Source: Coriobacteriales bacterium
GTDB taxonomy: Bacteria > Actinomycetota > Coriobacteriia > Coriobacteriales > UBA8131
Assembly: GCA_031286245.1 (NCBI GenBank)
Contig: JAITUO010000043.1
Span: forward strand, 1-5,895
Length of the DNA stretch: 5,895 bases
Direction of reading: 5' to 3'
In this document: one piece after another, positions 4,754 through 5,895 of the stretch
Layout of the letters: the number at the start of each line of letters is the position of its first letter
Numbering within the stretch: the stretch's first letter is position 1
Translations under genes and position numbers: made by a program
The notes under the pieces: model-generated
The model's database searches: none
What the model was told of the DNA's origin: nothing
What the model saw: only the letters and a program-made list of their open reading frames with translations

Positions 4754-5895
4754 AAAGGGATTTCAGCAACCTCATTACTTTACTGCTGGTATCACTGATC
4801 CTGACTGCCGGTATCCTGTTACCAAATCTGATCTACCCAGAACTCGATCCCTTCATGGAACAGATCACTCAACTCAGTGTTTCGGCTGAGCCAGATAGCT
4901 ACGTTTTTCAGGAGCTTGTGCGTTTGTATCCCTGGGATATCTATGATCCTCGTGACACTAGCCCACTAAGCGATGAGGACCGTCAGCTATTAATATCCCG
5001 CGGTGTGCCTGAGCTGATTCTGGCAGATCTAGCAAAACGTGGCTTAGTTGTTGGGAGCCGTGAACTTGAATACCAGGAACGATTACTCAGCTCTTTTGTC
5101 TACTTAAGCCCACAGGATGCGGCTGACAAAGACTGTTATGTATTAGTAGATTGTGACATCAACTATGATGGGATTAATGACTTACGCTGTGCTGTTGACC
5201 TCGAAGGTGACATCGTGTCATTTGATATCTTAAATGTCGCTTTCTCAAAACTTGTTATCGATCCACCAGAAGTGCCTGATGTTCCCGGTAACAAACCTAC
5301 TGATGGATTGGACGCTGAGCCAAGCACTGATCCAGGAGACGAGTCTCAGCCAGATGACCAGAATGATGGACTGAGTGAAGGATCTATTGACACTCAGGAT
5401 AGTCCCCAGAATGAAAACGGGCAGTCAACTACAAATGCTGATGACCCGGCAACAAGCAGTATTGATCAGGACGACGTCCCTATTACCAGCGATACGTCCA
5501 CTACTGAGAAACCTTTTATCAACCTACCGCCAATCAGCTCATCGATTGATCGGCAGCCCCTGGATGAATATCTGGCTATTTGGTCTTTTGCCTACTCGAT
5601 TACCAAGGATGCTGGCTCAGCAAATCAACTCAGACTGGCAACTTTTTTTCGTCAGATTGATCTTAGTTTCTGTTATCAGTACCAGTACTCATTTGAGACA
5701 TACCTTTGGGATAGTCACGGTTTGAGCTATCCCAAAGATACAGCTTCATATAACAGTAACCTGAGGCTGGAACAACAGACCTACACCTACTTGAATTATT
5801 GGCCCTATACCAATTTCACCTTATATGTTTATGACTTGCCTTCAGAAGTCCGTGTCATCCTCTTCATCAACGACCGAACTGGTGATTGTATGGGC
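4750..5895 (+). CDS. Membrane-anchored extracytoplasmic protein of unknown function, cut by the right edge
   Basis: The frame is open from GTG 4750 to the window end (382 codons, no stop). The start overlaps the kinase stop as GTGA, with AGGTGA (4738-4743) as ribosome site, so translation is probably coupled. An uncleaved anchor or signal peptide covers residues about 7-29 after a short basic end (VKRD). A first domain (about 35-170) contains Cys129, Cys135, Cys147 and an EF-hand-like DCDINYDGIND loop (134-144). A low-complexity acidic linker (about 171-255, rich in D, E, S, T, P, N and Q) leads to a second domain rich in aromatics from about 265. I do not recognise a family. Position suggests a partner of the kinase, as a ligand-binding or modulating protein (compare YycH/YycI beside WalK), or an operon-encoded envelope protein. 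The role is inferred from context only. Confidence 0.85.
   Translation, partial: MKRDFSNLITLLLVSLILTAGILLPNLIYPELDPFMEQITQLSVSAEPDSYVFQELVRLYPWDIYDPRDTSPLSDEDRQLLISRGVPELILADLAKRGLVVGSRELEYQERLLSSFVYLSPQDAADKDCYVLVDCDINYDGINDLRCAVDLEGDIVSFDILNVAFSKLVIDPPEVPDVPGNKPTDGLDAEPSTDPGDESQPDDQNDGLSEGSIDTQDSPQNENGQSTTNADDPATSSIDQDDVPITSDTSTTEKPFINLPPISSSIDRQPLDEYLAIWSFAYSITKDAGSANQLRLATFFRQIDLSFCYQYQYSFETYLWDSHGLSYPKDTASYNSNLRLEQQTYTYLNYWPYTNFTLYVYDLPSEVRVILFINDRTGDCMG

Noticed and set aside
5375..5725. Plus-strand frame of 116 codons within the last gene
   Set aside because: It is in a different frame from the continuous frame that starts at GTG 4750 with a ribosome site and an N-terminal membrane anchor.

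Overview
The window looks like a bacterial chromosome segment of roughly balanced base composition. It shows good Shine-Dalgarno sites, sigma70-type promoter motifs and compact gene spacing. A B12-dependent class II ribonucleotide reductase with NrdR-type boxes, a 4Fe-4S endonuclease III and an OmpR-type two-component system fit a Gram-positive anaerobe or facultative organism (Clostridia, or possibly Coriobacteriia). That placement is inferred from the general look of the proteins and is weak.

Layout. Positions 1-931 (minus strand) hold the 5' part of nrdJ, cut by the left edge. Positions 935-1464 are a 530-base divergent intergenic region. It contains the nrdJ promoter with two NrdR-like boxes 31 bp apart, a 20-bp tandem repeat upstream of the -35, a 193-bp element with 47-bp inverted arms, a seven-codon mini-ORF with a strong ribosome site, and a candidate nth promoter with a palindrome in its spacer. 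Positions 1465-2190 (plus) are nth. A 55-base gap with a perfect -10 hexamer leads to a plus-strand operon: an OmpR-family response regulator (2246-2962), a membrane sensor kinase (2981-4753), and a membrane-anchored extracytoplasmic protein of unknown function that starts inside the kinase stop codon (GTGA) and runs off the right edge (4750-5895).

How the genes relate. nrdJ (dNTP supply) and nth (base-excision repair) are divergent DNA-metabolism genes without an obvious shared regulator. The last three genes look like one signalling unit: kinase, regulator and a translationally coupled exported partner. The layout resembles the walR-walK-yycH arrangement, but I see no sequence evidence that it is that system.

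The most unusual feature of the window as a whole is short in-frame duplication at the ends of three successive genes: a 36-bp repeat at the NrdJ N-terminus, a 26-bp repeat in the Nth C-terminus and 27-bp repeats in the kinase C-terminus. A 20-bp tandem repeat lies between genes as well. These look like recent slippage-type expansions tolerated at protein termini.
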